Part shown: in pieces, positions 26,490 through 38,650 of the stretch | Position numbering within the stretch: position 1 is the stretch's first letter | How the letters are laid out: each line of letters opens with the position of its first letter | From: Panonychus citri | Lineage: Eukaryota; Arthropoda; Arachnida; Trombidiformes; Tetranychidae | Direction of reading: 5' to 3' | DNA: 64,000 bases | NCBI RefSeq assembly: GCF_014898815.1 | Contig: NW_026515468.1 | Span: 186,001 to 250,000, forward strand | Notes under the pieces: generated by a model | What the model saw: only the letters and a program-made list of their open reading frames with translations | The model's database searches: none | Told to the model about the DNA's origin: nothing | Translations under genes and position numbers: made by a program

Positions 26490-27990
26490 GAAAATCTTGA
26501 TCACAAGGTGATAACAAATTTAAGAGACACTGTTAACCTTGTTACTTGGTATTGGTGTTGTTGTTGTTTGTGGTGGTGGTGGTGAATTAACACTGGCTCG
26601 ATTATTATTATTGGTTGACTGAAATCTTGATTGTTGTTGATTAGTCGACGAAACTGTTAATGGTAATGGTAAAGGTTCACAGTTTTCAGATCCTGAAATG
26701 TTGGACGAAAAAGTAGAAGTAGAGTTTAAATTACAAGTAGGTGAAGTTAGTCGAGTTGAATTTAGATTTGAATTATAACAATTAGCACCAACTATTGTTG
26801 TTGAAGAAATGGTAGAAGTAGTAGTGGTGGGGGATGTGGATGTGGATGTCGATTTAGATGTGGTGGTGGTGGTTGAATTATTATAATTAATATTATTACA
26901 ATCAGTGAAAGTGGAAGCTGATGAAGTAGAATTAGAATTAGAAGTAGAAGTTGTTGATTTAGTTGAGTTCCTTGATTCTAATAGGAGAGTCTCAACGCTT
27001 TGGGCTCTTTTCAATAGTCCATCACAATTATATCGATGATTGTGGTTATGATAGATGGATGAATGTTGATTTAAATGATGGTAATGATTATTTTTAATTG
27101 GCTGTTGTTCATGTTTTCTATAATTTCTCCCTGAAGATGAAGAGGATGAAGAAGAGGATGATGATGATGATGTAAAACCATTTATCGTCCGGGAACCTAT
27201 GAGGCAACAAGAGTTTCGTTTCTCTTGCGCTATGGTTGGTGTTGGAGTAGAAGATGATGATTGAAATGTTTTCCCATTAATTGATCCTTTGTTAATATTA
27301 TTATTAATTATACCAACACCCTCACTCTCACTCTCACCAACACCAACACCAACACCAAGACCACCATCAGGACTACCAATTACAACAGCACTTCCATTTA
27401 AGTCTATACCAGAATCAACACCATTGTGATTATTACCTTTGGTATGATTAGATTGTGAAGAGTAATGATTATGATTATGATTATGATTATGATTAATTTG
27501 ATTATTGGTAGTGTTGTTATTGTGATTGTTTCGATGATGATTATTATTATTATTATTATTATTATTGCTTGTTAAATGATTATGTTGATGGTATTTAACA
27601 TAATTAGGACCTTTACGAAGGCCATAATTGTTACCATTACAAGTACTATGGTGGAATAAGGGTGAAGATGAAGGTGAATCTCTATCGGCCAAATTTTCCA
27701 GAGAAGAACATCTTTTAACAACTGACCGGTGGTAACCATTGGTTCGAGTAGATGTTTGTAGACTGTATTGTAAAAATTTCGATCTCAATTTGTCCACAAT
27801 TCCAGGTCCATATTGTAATTCATCTCCGTGTGTATCATCACCACAACTTCCACCATTAGAACAACCGCCAGATAAAAGTTCTAAAGAATCACAGTGAGCA
27901 CAATTTTCCTTTGTTGTTGCTTTTACTTTAGAATCTTGTTGACCAGAAGAGTTTTTCTCTTCTTTTTGTAGAAAAGAATATTTTTAAATT
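26490..27990 (-). pseudogene. Truncated tandem copy of the taperin-like gene
   Basis: The minus strand stays open for over 425 codons and is almost identical to the N-terminal half of the neighbouring gene (28788-33013), from the Asp-rich start of its GIVDKLRSKFLQ segment to the KVNSVS segment. The copy lacks the parental ATG and first 90 or so codons, and ends where the parental ORF would go on for another 780 codons. At its 5' side the frame runs into duplicated upstream sequence and meets a stop near 27985 with no ATG. It keeps frame despite length changes in Asn, His and Ser runs, so it is young. It could be a fragment, an alternative exon or an assembly artefact; it cannot make the parental protein. 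Confidence 0.75.
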
Positions 27991-28748
27991 GTTCAACTGA
28001 TGGTGAAAATGCTGATTCTTTTCTATTCTTCTTCCGCCATCAACTTATCACAATAACAACAAATAACTTTAGGTTGATGACTGTTGATGGAAAACAATTT
28101 AAACGATGGAGTTGATTCTTGCAAAAGTTTATCATTAATTGTTGCCGATTCGCTTGTAAGGCCAAACATCATCTTTCTCCTTTCTCGTCAAACCAGCTTC
28201 TTTTTTCATTCGTCTCTACATTAATCATCTTCCGTCTCTCTCCAGATCTCGGATCTGATTCCATAAAGCGCTTCATGTTACCTCATCACCATTATCATCC
28301 ACATCATCACATCAGCTAAAGGGTAATTATAACAAGAGGATTTATCATCCGTTTCCTTTGAACGGATTCAAATCATTTTATCTGCTTCATGATGTTTCTA
28401 TTTTCGGGTGTTACTCTTATCACAATTAACACTCATTCCTTTATGATTGTTGTTGGTTCATTTTGATTTCTCTATAATCATCGCAATCGCAAATTCATTG
28501 ATCAATTATTTCCAATTCATGATGATATTTATACTCTTTCTCTTTAACTCATAGGGATTTTAAAGAATCACCATCAATAATTTGATCATCATTATCCAAA
28601 TTGATTCTCACAATAAATTAATTTGGTCTCTTTTTGTTGTTGTTGTTAAACAATTTAAAAGGTTTCTTTTTACTTTCCTCTCTCTTAATCATTTCCTCTT
28701 TCTCATGGTTTGCTGATTAACTTAATTCACTAATCATTATCATCATCA
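26490..28748 (-). repeat. Tandem duplication, downstream (shorter) copy
   Basis: Copy of 31336-34741. It aligns as two blocks: 26490-27866 with about 31336-32740 (coding) and 27889-28748 with about 33487-34741 (non-coding upstream DNA). About 745 bp carrying the start codon are missing between them, replaced by about 22 bp with no counterpart. The copy ends about 40 bp from the stop codon of the intact gene. Confidence 0.88.
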
Positions 28749-28787
28749 ATAAAGTTTAATTTGCACAATTAGTTAATTTTGACCCAA

Positions 28788-31700
28788 TTAAAATAACAAA
28801 TCAAGTGCTGTTGATGATGTTGACCATGATGTTGTCTCACTTGGCTCAGCTGGTTTAATCATACCAAATGATGTATCATCTTGATCAGCTGATTGATTAG
28901 ATTCATCATCATTAATTAAATCACTATTTGATGATTTAATATTATCACTTTCACCTTTAATTACCCTGGAAACACCCAATTGAAATGAAGTGGATTCACT
29001 TGATAGAAATGTTGGTTTGTATGAAGCCAATCCGCCTGAAAAAGCTCCTCCTAAGGTTGTATTGTTTTAAGACTTGATCCATTGGTTGATTGTTGTATCA
29101 CAGATTCATCTGGATTAGTTAATTGTTGGCAATTAGATCCAAAATTGATTGTCATGGATTCTTCAATGAATGATGCTTCCGATGGATATTCAAATGTCGA
29201 TGTAGCCTTATCATCAAACGAAATTGTTAACTTCTTATTACGTTTGATTAACATTGATCCACCGTCGATGATTATATTTTCACCCTTAAATGTGATTCCA
29301 CTGGGCTTTGGTACTTCCGTTGATCCGGTGTAATTGTAATCATCTTCATTATCATCAGATCGACCACCGATACTTGATGATGATGATGGAGGACGAACCA
29401 CGGAAAAAGGTGGACTATGAACGGCCACATTGGCCTTAACATTTTTACCTCGAAAATCAAAAATCATTGTGGTTCCCGATGATGGTTGAGGTTTAGATGT
29501 GACTGTTGATGTTATCGTTGGTGGAGATGATGATGATGATGATGATGATGAGGGATAACAACGAGATTTAATTGGTCCATTGGTTGGATTTTCTTTGTTA
29601 ATCATTGGTGTATTATTAATGGTCTTCTCAACAATTTCAACCCTTTTATTATTAGAAATTGGTTTACTATTATTGATAGAGTGATTAATTTTATTCCTAT
29701 CCTTATTAGTATTATTGTTATTGTTATTATGGTGATTAGTTGATTCACTTGTAATGGTTGTTGCTGTTGGTGATGATGAAGTTAACTTAGTTTCACTGGG
29801 AAGGCAATTAAAATCATTATTTGTTTGATCCTTAGTAATTAAATTATGATTATTACTATTGAGAGTGTTGGTCACATTCAATGGTGGAAAAACTTTCTCA
29901 GTTGATTTTTCATCGCATTTGCTGTTATTAATTGTTGATTTCCAACGATTATGATGATCTTCATTTAAATCTAATTGTATTGGTTTAATATTGGCAATTG
30001 GTTTATTGGTTATCATTGAGCTGGTTGTTGTTGACACTGTTGATGTTGATCTTTGATCCGAGTTAATCTTGTGATTATTGATTAAAGATTTATCTATTTC
30101 CTCATCGAGAGATGGTGAATATGGTTGATTAATTGTAGACATTTTTGTTGATTTTAATTGTTGACTTGAAATCAATGGGCAACCATCAATTGTATCACCA
30201 TCATTACTTTTAATTGTTGTTGAATTTAAATCATCACCATTGATACACTTTTTTGAACCATTTGAAATTAAAGGTGACGGTGGGACAAATGATGAAGATG
30301 ATGGTGATAATAACAATGGTGAAGATGAGGAAGATGATCGAGATGAAGGTGGCGATGATTCATCTGATTTAGAGTTAATTAACTTTGGCTTAAGTGTTAA
30401 TTGTGATGGCAATGAAGGTTTACTTTTGTTAACCAAACTTTTTGATGAATTATTATTGTGAGTTGTTGAATCTTTAGATCCATTGATTGTTGATGATGAT
30501 TTTCCACTGTTAATTTTATTCTTATTTGATTCATTTGGTGACAATTTACCGATTGGCTTTATGGCACTTGAATAATTGTTAACATTCACATGGTTTAATT
30601 CAACGTTTAAAGGTGATTTCTTGGTGATCAGGAAAGGTGGTTTTGGTGGAAGTGCTGGAGATGTTGGTGAAGAGCTTGTTCCTGAATTGTTAATCAATCG
30701 ATTGTTGTTACTATTATGATTATTGTTGTTGGCGGTGTTATGATTATTATTAATCGTTACTTTATTAACTGTGATCTTTTTCTCGATGCTACTCAAAACT
30801 GGAGGCTTACGACGAATGGCACTATTAGATGAACCATAGATTCCACCTTTACGATAAGCTTGTGTACCATTATTATTGCGGGAATCACTTTCATTTGGTG
30901 AACAATTTGAATGGTTATCATTATTGTTGTTGTTGTTGTTGTGGTTTATGTTACTTGAACTGTTATCATTAGTTGGTGGTGTTGTTGGTTGATTAGATGA
31001 TGATGATGGTGACAATGGTCCAGTTAAAGGTGTTGGTGAAACTGAATTAGTTTCAAATATTTTCTTACAATTTTTAACTGTATCCGGTTTGGGTAATTCA
31101 TCTTGAGCCAATTTCCGGGGTCCATGATTAACTTGATCACTATTGTTGTTGTTTACTGTTGTTATATCAGCGATCATTTTTTTATCTAAGGTTAAGGTTG
31201 ATGGTGTTGAAGATTTGTGTTTCATTTCACTTGGTGGTGGTAAACTATCAACAACGATAGTATTGGTATCCTCCGAGGACATTTTCTTACATGTATTGTA
31301 GATGCTGGTATGAGTGTTGGTGGCAACAGTATCAAGAAAATCTTGTTGCTTGATCACAAGGTGATTATTAACTTGAGAGACACTGTTAACCTTGTTACTT
31401 GGTATTGTTGTTGTTGTTGTTGTTGTTTGTGGTGGTGGTGGTGAATTAACACTGGCTCGATTATTATTATTGGTTGACTGAAATCTTGATTGTTGTTGAT
31501 TAGTCGACGAAACTGTTAATGGTAATGGTAAAGGTTCACAGTTTTCAGATCCTGAAATGTTGGACGAAAAAGTAGAAGTAGAGTTTAAATTACAAGTAGG
31601 TGAAGTTAGTCGAGTTGAATTTAGATTTGAATTATAACAATTAGCACCAACTATTGTTGTTGAAGAAATGGTAGAAGTAGTAGTGGTGGGGGATGTGGAT

Positions 31701-33013
31701 GTCGATTTAGATGTGGTGATGGTGGTTGAATTATTATAATTAATATTATTACAATCAGTGAAAGTGGAAGCTGATGAAGTAGAATTAGAATTAGAAGTTG
31801 TTGATTTAGTTGAGTTCCTTGATTCTAATAGGAGAGTCTCAACGCTTTGGGCTCTTTTCAATAGTCCATCACAATTATATCGATGATTGTGGTTATGATA
31901 GATGGATGAATGTTGATTTAAATGATGGTAATGATTATTTTTAATTGGCTGTTGTTCATGTTTTCTATAATTTCTCCCTGAAGATGAAGAGGATGAAGAA
32001 GAGGATGATGATGATGATGATGATGATGACGATGATGTAAAACCATTTATCGTCCGGGAACCTATGAGGCAACAAGAGTTTCGTTTCTCTGGTGCTATGG
32101 TTGGTGTTGGAGTAGAAGATGATGATTGAAATGTTTTCCCATTAATTGATCCTTTGTTAATATTATTATTAATTATACCAACACCCTCACTCTCACTCTC
32201 ACCAACACCAACACCAACACCAAGACCACCATCAGGACTACCAATTACAACAGCACTTCCATTTAAGTCTATACCAGAATCAACACCATTGTGATTATTA
32301 CCTTTGGTATGATTAGATTGTGAAGAGTAATGATTATGATTATGATTATGATTAATTTGATTATTGGTAGTGTTGTTATTGTGATTGTTTCGATGATGAT
32401 TATTGTTATTATTATTATTATTATTGCTTGTTAAATGATTATGTTGATGGTATTTAACATAATTAGGACCTTTACGAAGGCCATAATTGTTACCATTACA
32501 AGTACTATGGTGGAATAAGGGTGAAGATGAAGGTGAATCTCTATCGGCCAAATTTTCAAGAGAAGAACATCTTTTAACAACTGACCGGTGGTAACCATTG
32601 GTTCTAGTAGATGTTTGTAGACTGTATTGTAAAAATTTCGATCTCAATTTGTCCACAATTCCAGGTCCATATTGTAATTCATCTCCGTGTGTATCATCAC
32701 CACAACTTCCACCATTAGAACCACCACCAGATAGAGGTGAGGATGAAGATTCCTTTGTATTACTACCACTCGAATTTGATTCCAATGAATAACTATTAGC
32801 GGAATTAGATCGATCCTTGGATAGATATGAATTTACACTTTTACCATTGGTAATTTGATGATTATTCTGATGATTAGAATGATAAACATTTAGGTTCTCA
32901 TAATGATGACCATCCATATTATTCATAAACATGGTCATCTCCCGATTGGAATGATTAATTGTCATGGTCATTGGTTCACCATTAATTTGATGATTATCGG
33001 AATCAGCGACCAT
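28788..33013 (-). CDS. Taperin/phostensin-like protein, Asn/Ser-rich
   Basis: Probable protein phosphatase 1-targeting, actin-associated protein. Starts at ATG 33013 and is open to 29051; one lost base in the T4 run at 29065-29068 then breaks the frame, and restoring it joins the last 80 or so codons (to 28788). About 1,400 residues, most of it Asn, Ser, Thr and His homopolymer runs. The conserved-looking parts are at the ends: near residues 118-160 PGIVDKLRSKFLQYSL followed by KRCSSLENLADRDSP, and at the C terminus MIFDFRGKNVKANVAV, GITFKGENIIIDGG, KKLTISFDDKATSTFEYPSE (TISF resembles an RVxF PP1 docking site) and, past the break, GGLASYKPTF. The FEYPSE and ITFKGE blocks recall the taperin/phostensin family from memory, so the family call is moderate; the gene is real since the ends are complex and unrelated to the repeats. 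Confidence 0.6.
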
Positions 33014-34741
33014 TTCAATTGATTGGTAACATTGGCCAAACGATTAAGGGTGTTTCTTGATGAGATTAGTTGGATTAAATTAACCGGATTAAATTTAGAT
33101 AAGATTGTGAAGAAAATATATTTCTATTGTTGAACTAAACTTGGGATGATGAAGAAAACTGTTCAATTGTGAATTGTTGTGTTGTTGTCGTTCCAATTTA
33201 GAATAATAATTAAATTGAGAATCGATACTTCTATTGGTTTTAATTGTAAATTCAACAATTAAAAAGGTAAACAATCCAATTTTATTGGTAACCAAATCTG
33301 AGAAAAAAATAGAACCTTCAACATTAGATCCAATAGGATGAGAATTAGATAAACACTTTAATTGCTGTTAAATCGGTTGCCCTATTAACTAATTCAAATT
33401 CACTTGAATCAAAGCAATTAAATTAATCATCATGACAATTAAATTCTAAATTAAAGATGAAAATAAACATGGAAATACAAAGAAACACAGTGATCACAAT
33501 TTTCCTTTGTTGTTACTTTAGAATCTTTGATGACCAGAAGAATTTTTTTCTTCTTTTCTACAAAAAGAATATTTTTAGAATTGTTAATTCTTATTCTTTA
33601 ATTGTAATCGATGACAATGGAGACACAGATTATTAGAATTAAAGAGAATGACGATTAACTGATGGCGAAAATGTTGAAAATTCCTAATTGGAACTAAAGA
33701 AAACCGATGGAAACCAGAAGAATCACCATGACCAGAAAAAGAAAAAACCAACTGGTTGTTGATCTTTTTTTCTTTTCTTTTTTTTTCTCTTCTCTTTCTC
33801 TTCTTCTTACAATTTCTCTCTCTTTCTTTTATCTTCTCTCTCTCTCTTCTCTTTCTTGTTCTCTTGTATCAACTAATCACAATTACAAATAACTTTTGGT
33901 TGGTGACTGGTTACTGATGGAAAACAATTTAAACGATGCTGATGTTGATTCTCGTGATGGTAAACCGATTCTCTCAAAAGTTGATCACTAATTGTTGCCG
34001 ATTCGCTTATAAAACTAAGGCCAACATCATCATTCTCTTTCTTTTCTTTCTCCATCATTTTTTCTTCTTTCTTTCTCTTCCTCAGGTGAACACCCTCTTT
34101 CTCTCTTCTCGTCAAACCAGCTTCTTTTCATCATCATCATCATCATCATCATTTCGTCTCTACCTTCATCTTCAGTCTCTCCAAAAATCAGATCTGGTTC
34201 CATTCAGCGCTTGATGTTACCACATCATCATCATCATCATCATCATCACAACATCATCATCATCATCTGAAGGTAAATTATAACAAGAGGATTTATCATC
34301 CGTTTCCTTTGACCGGATTGATGTAATTTTATCTTCTTCATGATGATGTTTCTGTTTTCGGGTGTCACTTTTATCACAATAAACACTCATTCCTGATTGT
34401 TGATTTCTCGTTGCCTTTGGTTCATTTTCATGTTTCTAATTGTCCAAATGAGAAATTCATTGATCAATTATTTCCAATACACTTTCTCATGATGATATTA
34501 ATACTCTCTCTCTCTCTCTCTCTGTCTCTCTCACTCGTAGGGATTTTAAAGAATCACCATCAACAATTTAATGATCATCATCCAAATTGATTCAATGAGA
34601 ATCAATTTGGTCTCTTTTTGTTATTGTTGTTCAACAATTTAAAAGGTTTCTCTTTCTTTTTCTCTTTCTTCTCTTACTAATCATTTCCTCTTTTCTCATG
34701 GTTTGCTGATTAACTTAATTTACTAATCATCATAATCATCG
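31336..34741 (-). repeat. Tandem duplication, upstream (longer) copy
   Basis: Source copy: it includes the 5' 40% of the taperin-like ORF plus about 1.7 kb of upstream DNA up to 34741. Shared upstream landmarks include the pyrimidine-rich stretch with CGTCAAACCAGCTTCTTTT and the block ATAACAAGAGGATTTATCATC seen at both loci. Confidence 0.88.
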
Positions 34742-35806
34742 ATTTGTATTGTGTAAGTTTAGTTTCATTCATCATCGATTTGTATTATTTGTATAATTTA
34801 TGACCTCATTTAAGTTTATTTCAATTTTTTTTTTCGTAACATTAATATTAATCAATTTTATTTACCTTCCCATTAAGTTTCTAAGATTAATTCGTCTTAA
34901 TTGTTTGGCACAATTAACTAGAGGAAAATTTTCACCCTTCAATGATTATTGATATTCAACTGATTCTCTCATGGTTATCGGTTTAATCAGAGAATTGATT
35001 GTTTATCTTTTGATTCCATTGGATTTATTTTACTTTCCATCAATATGATTAATTCAAAACAATTTACTTGATTATTATGACTTTTAATCATAATTAGTGA
35101 AAGTTAACCAGCATATTAGAAAAACAAACAATTCGATTGGAATTAGATTAATTGTTGATAAACTGAATTCACACTAATCACGTTTCCCTCTCGTTGATTG
35201 TTATTAAAGGTAATATTAGTTATCTATTGGTAATTGTTTGATTGGAAAAATCTAATTGATTGTTAACTTGATTGTATGACCTGTTTGAGTAAACATGATC
35301 AACGGAATCTTTGATTAATTGTTTCAAGTGATTTCCATTTAATTGTTGGTAAACAATTGGAAATCCAACTTTTTCATTTCTATTTACCGTTCATTTGATT
35401 TTCACTTTGAACGTTTTTTTTTTGTTTCATGTGATTTGAGGTGATTTTTAATTTTCAAATTTAAATCAACATGAATTTTGTTTCAAGGATAACAGTTAAT
35501 TGTTGTAAGGTAAAAAGAAGAAAAAAAAATTAAGAATAAATCAAATTAATGTATATGTGTGAGAGAGTGTGTATGTGTAATGGTAAAGTATAATAATAGC
35601 GATACAACATTGTGAAAGTGTGTGGAGGAGAAACAGAAGAAATTGATTTGATTGTGATTAATGATGACCTTTTTTTCCTTGTGAGTTAATTATAATTTTT
35701 TTTTGATTTTCTTTTTGTTTAGTGTTTATGTGTGTGTGTGTGAATGGCTTTTCGATCATTGTATCATTTTTATCTTAAGATGAGAAAATGATGATAATTA
35801 TCTGAA
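34742..35806. other. Intergenic, about 1.1 kb
   Basis: AT-rich, with short TG/GT runs near 35560 and 35730. It should hold the antizyme 3' untranslated region at its right end. No gene seen. Confidence 0.5.
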
Positions 35807-36682
35807 TTAGTTGAAACTTGTTGCCATGTATAAGTCATCAGAGTTTGCATCGGCAGGTATTAATTGGTTATTGGGAGCCAATAATGTGAAACCAAAGTAC
35901 ATAAATGTACGAACTATTAAGTTTCGGTCAGGTTCTTTCTTGGGAATACAAAGAATGACATGGTCACAATTAAGATCTTCTTCAGCAAGTTCTAAAAGGT
36001 TAATAAATTCCTCTTTGGATATTTTTTGAATTAGATTTGCCTTTGCTCCTAAGTAAAGATTGCCAGACCATAAAATGGAATCCAATGCAATTCTGCCATG
36101 ATCCAAGGTGTTGAATATAAATTTCAACCAAATGGGATGATCTTCTGTCTCCTTCAACACTTTCTCAAGGTTATTTATATGGTAAGGAGAATGTAACTTC
36201 CCCACACCACTGCGCATCTCTATTTCGATTAGGGTGATGTTGTTAGCAGTGTTGTGGGGCGCATCAGGAGCACCACAGTGGGCCCTCGCCGAGGTGCATT
36301 GACGACTTTGGTTGTAGACTAGGAATACCCTGACTACTATTTTTTAACGTTTCTGTAAAATGACGAAGAATAAAGAAAAAATAGAAAACAATTTCGCATC
36401 ATTAGAATAGAATAGAATAGAATCAACAGAACAAAAAGAACAAGGGGGATAAAAAGAGAAGTGTAGAAGGTTAAGATAAAATAGAAAGAGCTAGAAAAAT
36501 GGAGACAGAGAAAAAACGAAAGGAAAAGAGGATAGAAGAAGACATAAACACAGAAAGATAAACAAAATTATAGAGAAAGAGACAGATATTGGAAAAGAAG
36601 CTAAGAAAGCTAAATGGAAAAGGGAAAAGAAAGAGAAATACTTACCATCAATTAGTACTCGTTTACTATCCATCGTTGACAT
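35807..36682 (-). CDS. OAZ: Ornithine decarboxylase antizyme, +1 frameshift
   Basis: Binds ornithine decarboxylase and sends it to the 26S proteasome without ubiquitin, and limits polyamine uptake. Exon 1 is 36682-36646 (MSTMDSKRVLID), then a GTAAGT...TTTTACAG intron, then exon 2 from 36352. Frame 0 stops after 41 residues at the TGA 36266-36264, in TGG TGC TCC TGA. Skipping one base enters the main frame at GAT (36265) and runs 152 residues to 35807, giving about 193 residues in all. The main frame has the family core: EEFINLLELAEEDL, CDHVILCI, DRNLIVRTFMYFGF and LIP. Synthesis is expected to be autoregulated by polyamines, which raise frameshifting. A second in-frame ATG (MDSKR) could give a slightly shorter form. 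A possible 5' UTR intron ends at 36704 (TTGCAG). Confidence 0.95.
36264..36275 (-). promoter_or_regulatory. Antizyme programmed +1 frameshift site
   Basis: TGG TGC TCC TGA T: the ribosome shifts forward at UCC-UGA. This run is the same as the site known from vertebrate antizymes. Downstream RNA structure was not evaluated. Confidence 0.95.
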
Positions 36683-36703
36683 CAAGGTTGTAAATCGCTC
36701 TCA

Positions 36704-37639
36704 CTGCAATAGAAAATGAAAAATAAAATAAAATAAAAGGTGAAAGATTAGAATTGCGATCAAGAGAAATACGAAGCACAGAAAAAAAGGATGAAATTTG
36801 AAGAAAGAAAAAAGATAGAAAGACAAATCGAAAGAAAGAAAAATAGAAAGATGGAAAAACACTTAAAGAATAACCAACCAAGAGAAATGAATCAAGAAAA
36901 GCAGCTGATGAAATGGTTGCTGAATGATGATAATCTGAAGATTTTCAATTAGCAGGGAAGAATTTATTGTAGAAAAAAAGAAAAGAGATTATCTAATATC
37001 AAGTACAATCAGAAGAGAAAACAAATGTCACACAAATAAAAGTAAAATCAATTGCGACGATGATTTTATGAGAGAGAGAGAAAAATATCTTCTAATCCAC
37101 AGATAAAACGAGAGAATAAAACAAAAAAGAGAATAGAATTTTCCATGATCAGTTCATCGAATCTCCACCAGATGGAGTAGAATAGAAGATTAATTTTGTT
37201 CAATTATTGTGGTAAACAATTAATTATTCTTTTAAAGTTCAAATTAAATTAGAATGAAAAAAATTCAAAAATATAAGTAGAGTTGATACTCGGTGAAAGA
37301 AAACCAATTGTTGATCAAATGATTAAGTCCGAATTAAACTTAATTGATTATCATGATGATCAAATTAGTGATTAAGTTAATTTTATACTTTATGAATATA
37401 CAATATTAATACAGTCGAAGATGAAGATGAAGACGAAGATGAAGATGAAGATGAAGATGAAGGTATGAAGGTGGAGATGGAGACGAAGATGATTAAGTTG
37501 ATTAAGAACTTTACAAATTTCAATGGAAAAAAATTAAATGATCAGAATAAAGAGATTAAGTGTTAATATTTAAAAATTTCAACTAATTGTTTCTCAGTTT
37601 TGTTTAGTTATCGAAACAATCAAGTTCAACCCTTTCATT
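36704..37639. other. Intergenic, purine-rich, about 0.9 kb
   Basis: Antizyme upstream DNA, rich in AGAAA on the + strand, then a GAAGAT simple repeat at about 37418-37495 just upstream of the transposase ORF. No further gene seen, and no terminal inverted repeat recognised. Confidence 0.5.
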
Positions 37640-38650
37640 ATGTTCAATCAAATCGTTGACCTCAAACCTACAAATTTTGCCTCGAAAATTAGTACCGAGG
37701 GTGAAAGTGTCGATGGTGTTACTTTTTGTCAGAAAGTTGGTTTATTACCAAAGTTAATTAATTATAATTGTTTTAAGTGTGAAGGTAAAATGGTACCAAC
37801 TAAATCCAAACAAATGAAACTCGGATACTCTTTTCGGTGTAATAAATGTCGAAAAAGTTTATCTTGGACACACAAAACTTGGTTCGAAGGAAAAAAGTTG
37901 AGTTTAATTGATTGTTTAATTCTAATTTTTTATTGGTGTTTTAATTTCGGTGTCAAACAAGTATCAATTCTAACTGGTCTGAGTGAAAATACTGTTGTTG
38001 ATTATTTTGATTCTATTCGTAAGGTGTGTGTTGATGCTGTTGTTAATAGTGGTGAAAAATTAGGCGGTGTTGGTGAAACGGTTGAGGTCGATGAGACGCA
38101 CCTTTACACCCGAAAATATAACAAGGGTCGTTTATTAAGTACCGAAAAGGAACAAATTTGGTTCGTTGGAGGTATTCAAAGGAGTACTAAAAAAGTATTT
38201 GTAGTTCTTACCAAAAAGAGAAGCAAAGTTCAACTTAATCCAATAATCGAGCAGTGGGTCGAAAAAGGAACAACAATAAACACGGATGGATGGAGAGGAT
38301 ACAACGATTTATCCTCATTAGGTTACGAACACTGTGTTGTTAATCATAAAAAAAATTACGTTGATCCAATAAGAAAAGAAGTTCATACACAATCAGTTGA
38401 GAATCTTTGGAAATTAATTAAAGATATTGTTCCTAAATCAGCCAATGGAAAGATGCGAGATGATCATTTTTTCGAAGCAATTTATCGAATCAACTATTTA
38501 CGAGGTCTAAATACCACCGAAAAGTTTTTCAAGATATTAAACTTAATTTCTACATGGTATCATGGCCCGTTCGGTTCTCAACCCTCTTCACCATCTCCAT
38601 CTTCATCTTTGTCTTCATCTCAATCATCATCTACACATTCATTGCAATAA
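37640..38650 (+). CDS. Merlin / IS1595 (ISXO2)-type transposase
   Basis: Cut-and-paste DDE transposase of the Merlin superfamily, the eukaryotic relatives of bacterial IS1595. The single uninterrupted ORF of 336 residues starts at ATG 37640. Features: an N-terminal four-Cys zinc ribbon (CFKC...CNKC, about residues 47-77), a helix-turn-helix-like stretch (VSILTGLSENTVVDYFDSIR), then the catalytic triad as VDETH (D), INTDGWRGY (D) and SVENLWK (E), all present. The tail (PSSPSPSS onward) is Ser-rich like host proteins. Codon use and AT content look like the neighbours. I could not find flanking terminal inverted repeats or a target duplication, so it is either an old immobile copy, an element whose ends I missed, or a gene taken over by the host. 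Confidence 0.85.
   Translation: MFNQIVDLKPTNFASKISTEGESVDGVTFCQKVGLLPKLINYNCFKCEGKMVPTKSKQMKLGYSFRCNKCRKSLSWTHKTWFEGKKLSLIDCLILIFYWCFNFGVKQVSILTGLSENTVVDYFDSIRKVCVDAVVNSGEKLGGVGETVEVDETHLYTRKYNKGRLLSTEKEQIWFVGGIQRSTKKVFVVLTKKRSKVQLNPIIEQWVEKGTTINTDGWRGYNDLSSLGYEHCVVNHKKNYVDPIRKEVHTQSVENLWKLIKDIVPKSANGKMRDDHFFEAIYRINYLRGLNTTEKFFKILNLISTWYHGPFGSQPSSPSPSSSLSSSQSSSTHSLQ

Noticed and set aside
28119..28319. Possible small gene with basic/His-rich product (and its counterpart at 33936-34214)
   Set aside because: Lies in the duplicated non-coding upstream block, and the two copies do not keep the same frame.
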